Below are positions 14,438 to 15,022 of a stretch of 15,022 bases of DNA, in pieces. How positions within the stretch are numbered: position 1 is the stretch's first letter; every line of letters starts with the position of its first letter. The notes beneath the pieces were generated by a model that saw nothing but the letters and a program-made list of their open reading frames with translations, was not told the origin of the DNA and searched no databases. Source of the stretch: an uncultured Chlorobiaceae bacterium. GTDB taxonomy: Bacteria; Bacteroidota; Chlorobiia; Chlorobiales; Chlorobiaceae. The position numbers and the translations under genes are program-made. The stretch is from NCBI GenBank assembly GCA_903929845.1, contig CAIYWF010000131.1:1-15022 (forward strand). The letters are read 5' to 3'.

Positions 14438-14907
14438 AAACAAAAAGGCCCCGGAAATAGTCCAAAGCCCCATTGTCGACCGGGAAAAGCCCAATCCTTT
14501 GATTTAAATTTACCTGAAAAACGCTTGTTTTGCAATTTTTTTTATAAAAACGTATACAAGCATCATAAAGACATCGTAGCAACTTGCAGTAATGGGTTTG
14601 TTTACTACCGAATAACAGCTTATCACCTGAATGAACCGGGAGGAAAAAAGCAGATTCAAAAAAAGAAAAAGGGAAAGTTGGCAGAAGTATATTAAAACCG
14701 CAAGGCTCGGTGCATATCTTGATGCATCAAGCCTCGAAACTCCTTCCTCCTATCGTGGTAGGATGAGCAGTTAAAGGTAAACAAGCAAAAATTGAATTAC
14801 AATAAGTTTGAAATGAATTGTGGTACATGGAATCATGGGAGGTAAACACGCTTTGACAGAAGGCATTTAACGCTTCCGAGAGAAATAAAGAATAAACAGC
14901 CTTGCGC
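14438..14907. other. Intergenic region before pepD, no convincing gene
   Basis: 470 bases with only short open frames. Features seen are a degenerate GGCC..GGCC-type inverted sequence just after the DUF3800 stop (about 14450-14475), which on the minus strand is followed by two T-runs and could act as a weak terminator; a T8 run near 14533; the hairpin at 14703-14734; a small TCCTA/TAGGA stem at 14748-14763; and a TTGACA at 14853-14858 that could be a -35 box, though no good -10 follows at normal spacing. The pepD promoter probably lies in the last 150 bases. Confidence 0.5.
14703..14734. repeat. Strong imperfect hairpin upstream of pepD
   Basis: AGGCTCGGTGCAT (14703-14715) pairs with ATGCATCAAGCCT (14722-14734) around a 6-base loop: eleven standard pairs, one G-T and one mismatch. 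No T-run follows on the plus strand; on the minus strand GCGGTTTTAA follows. It may be a minus-strand terminator, an RNA leader element or a dispersed repeat. Confidence 0.55.
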
Positions 14908-15022
14908 ATGAGTCACAATATTCTCCAGCTCAATCCACCGGCAGTGTGGAAACATTTTTACAGCCTGACCCAAATTCCCCGTCCTTCCGGAAAGGAGGAG
15001 CAAATCAGGGAGTTTATCTCTG
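14908..15022 (+). CDS. pepD: Aminoacyl-histidine dipeptidase, N-terminus (3' end outside window)
   Basis: Only 38 codons are visible. The start MSHNILQLNPPAVWKHFYSL, then TQIPRPSGKEEQIREFIS, matches the opening of PepD, the cytosolic zinc dipeptidase of the M20 family (about 480-490 residues) that hydrolyses Xaa-His and other dipeptides. The I-P-R-P-S-x-K-E-E block is diagnostic. ATG 14908 follows TTG in frame six bases upstream; no clear Shine-Dalgarno is visible, so the start is chosen by family resemblance. Metal ligands lie beyond the window. It marks the return to housekeeping genes after the accessory block. Confidence 0.85.
   Translation, partial: MSHNILQLNPPAVWKHFYSLTQIPRPSGKEEQIREFIS

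Noticed and set aside
14853..14858. Sigma-70 promoter for pepD at TTGACA
   Set aside because: No acceptable -10 hexamer at 16-18 bases spacing, so it is noted only within the intergenic entry.
14727..14909. 60-residue minus-strand ORF in the pepD upstream gap
   Set aside because: Its start overlaps the pepD start, it has no recognisable domain, and its end lies in the hairpin; more likely non-coding.

Overview
The window looks like a chromosomal accessory (defence and toxin-antitoxin) region lying between two housekeeping genes. It opens with the 3' part of a phosphoketolase gene and closes with the 5' end of a PepD-type aminoacyl-histidine dipeptidase gene. The gene flavour (phosphoketolase, DUF4337, Chlorobium-like type III restriction genes, dense small toxin-antitoxin modules, moderate G+C core genes) suggests a green sulfur bacterium (Chlorobiaceae). 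That is an inference from remembered family resemblance, not a measured assignment.

Layout. Positions 1-2442 hold metabolic or general genes: phosphoketolase C-terminus (+), a flavodoxin-fold NAD(P)H:quinone oxidoreductase (-) and a DUF4337 membrane protein (+). Positions 2443-4340 are a toxin-antitoxin and gene graveyard. It contains a stop-interrupted antitoxin start, a short HicB with a truncated HicA, an addiction-module antitoxin without a toxin (probable CTG start), an intact antitoxin/ParE pair, and a heavily decayed MmeI/COG1002-type DNA methyltransferase whose motif I carries TGA in place of a Cys codon. Positions 4331-4700 hold a doubtful minus-strand ORF and a minus-strand terminator-like hairpin.

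Positions 4714-10469 form the strongest functional unit: an abortive-infection-like protein with a HEPN-like C-terminus, then a type III restriction-modification pair (mod and res). All three are on the same strand and tightly packed. Mod would methylate and Res would translocate and cut. The Abi-like protein may act as a back-up RNA-directed or suicide arm, but this is inferred only from position and fold.

Positions 10480-14437 are visibly more A+T-rich at first. They carry a DUF2971 protein, a pair of GC-rich hairpin repeats, a predicted fusion of a NERD-like nuclease with a UvrD-like superfamily 1 helicase, and a DUF3800 (RNase H-like) protein starting 10 bases after it. The helicase/DUF3800 pair is the best candidate for a poorly described defence system here. 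Positions 14438-14907 contain no convincing gene, but do contain a strong imperfect hairpin ahead of pepD. No tRNA, rRNA, CRISPR array or intact insertion sequence was seen.
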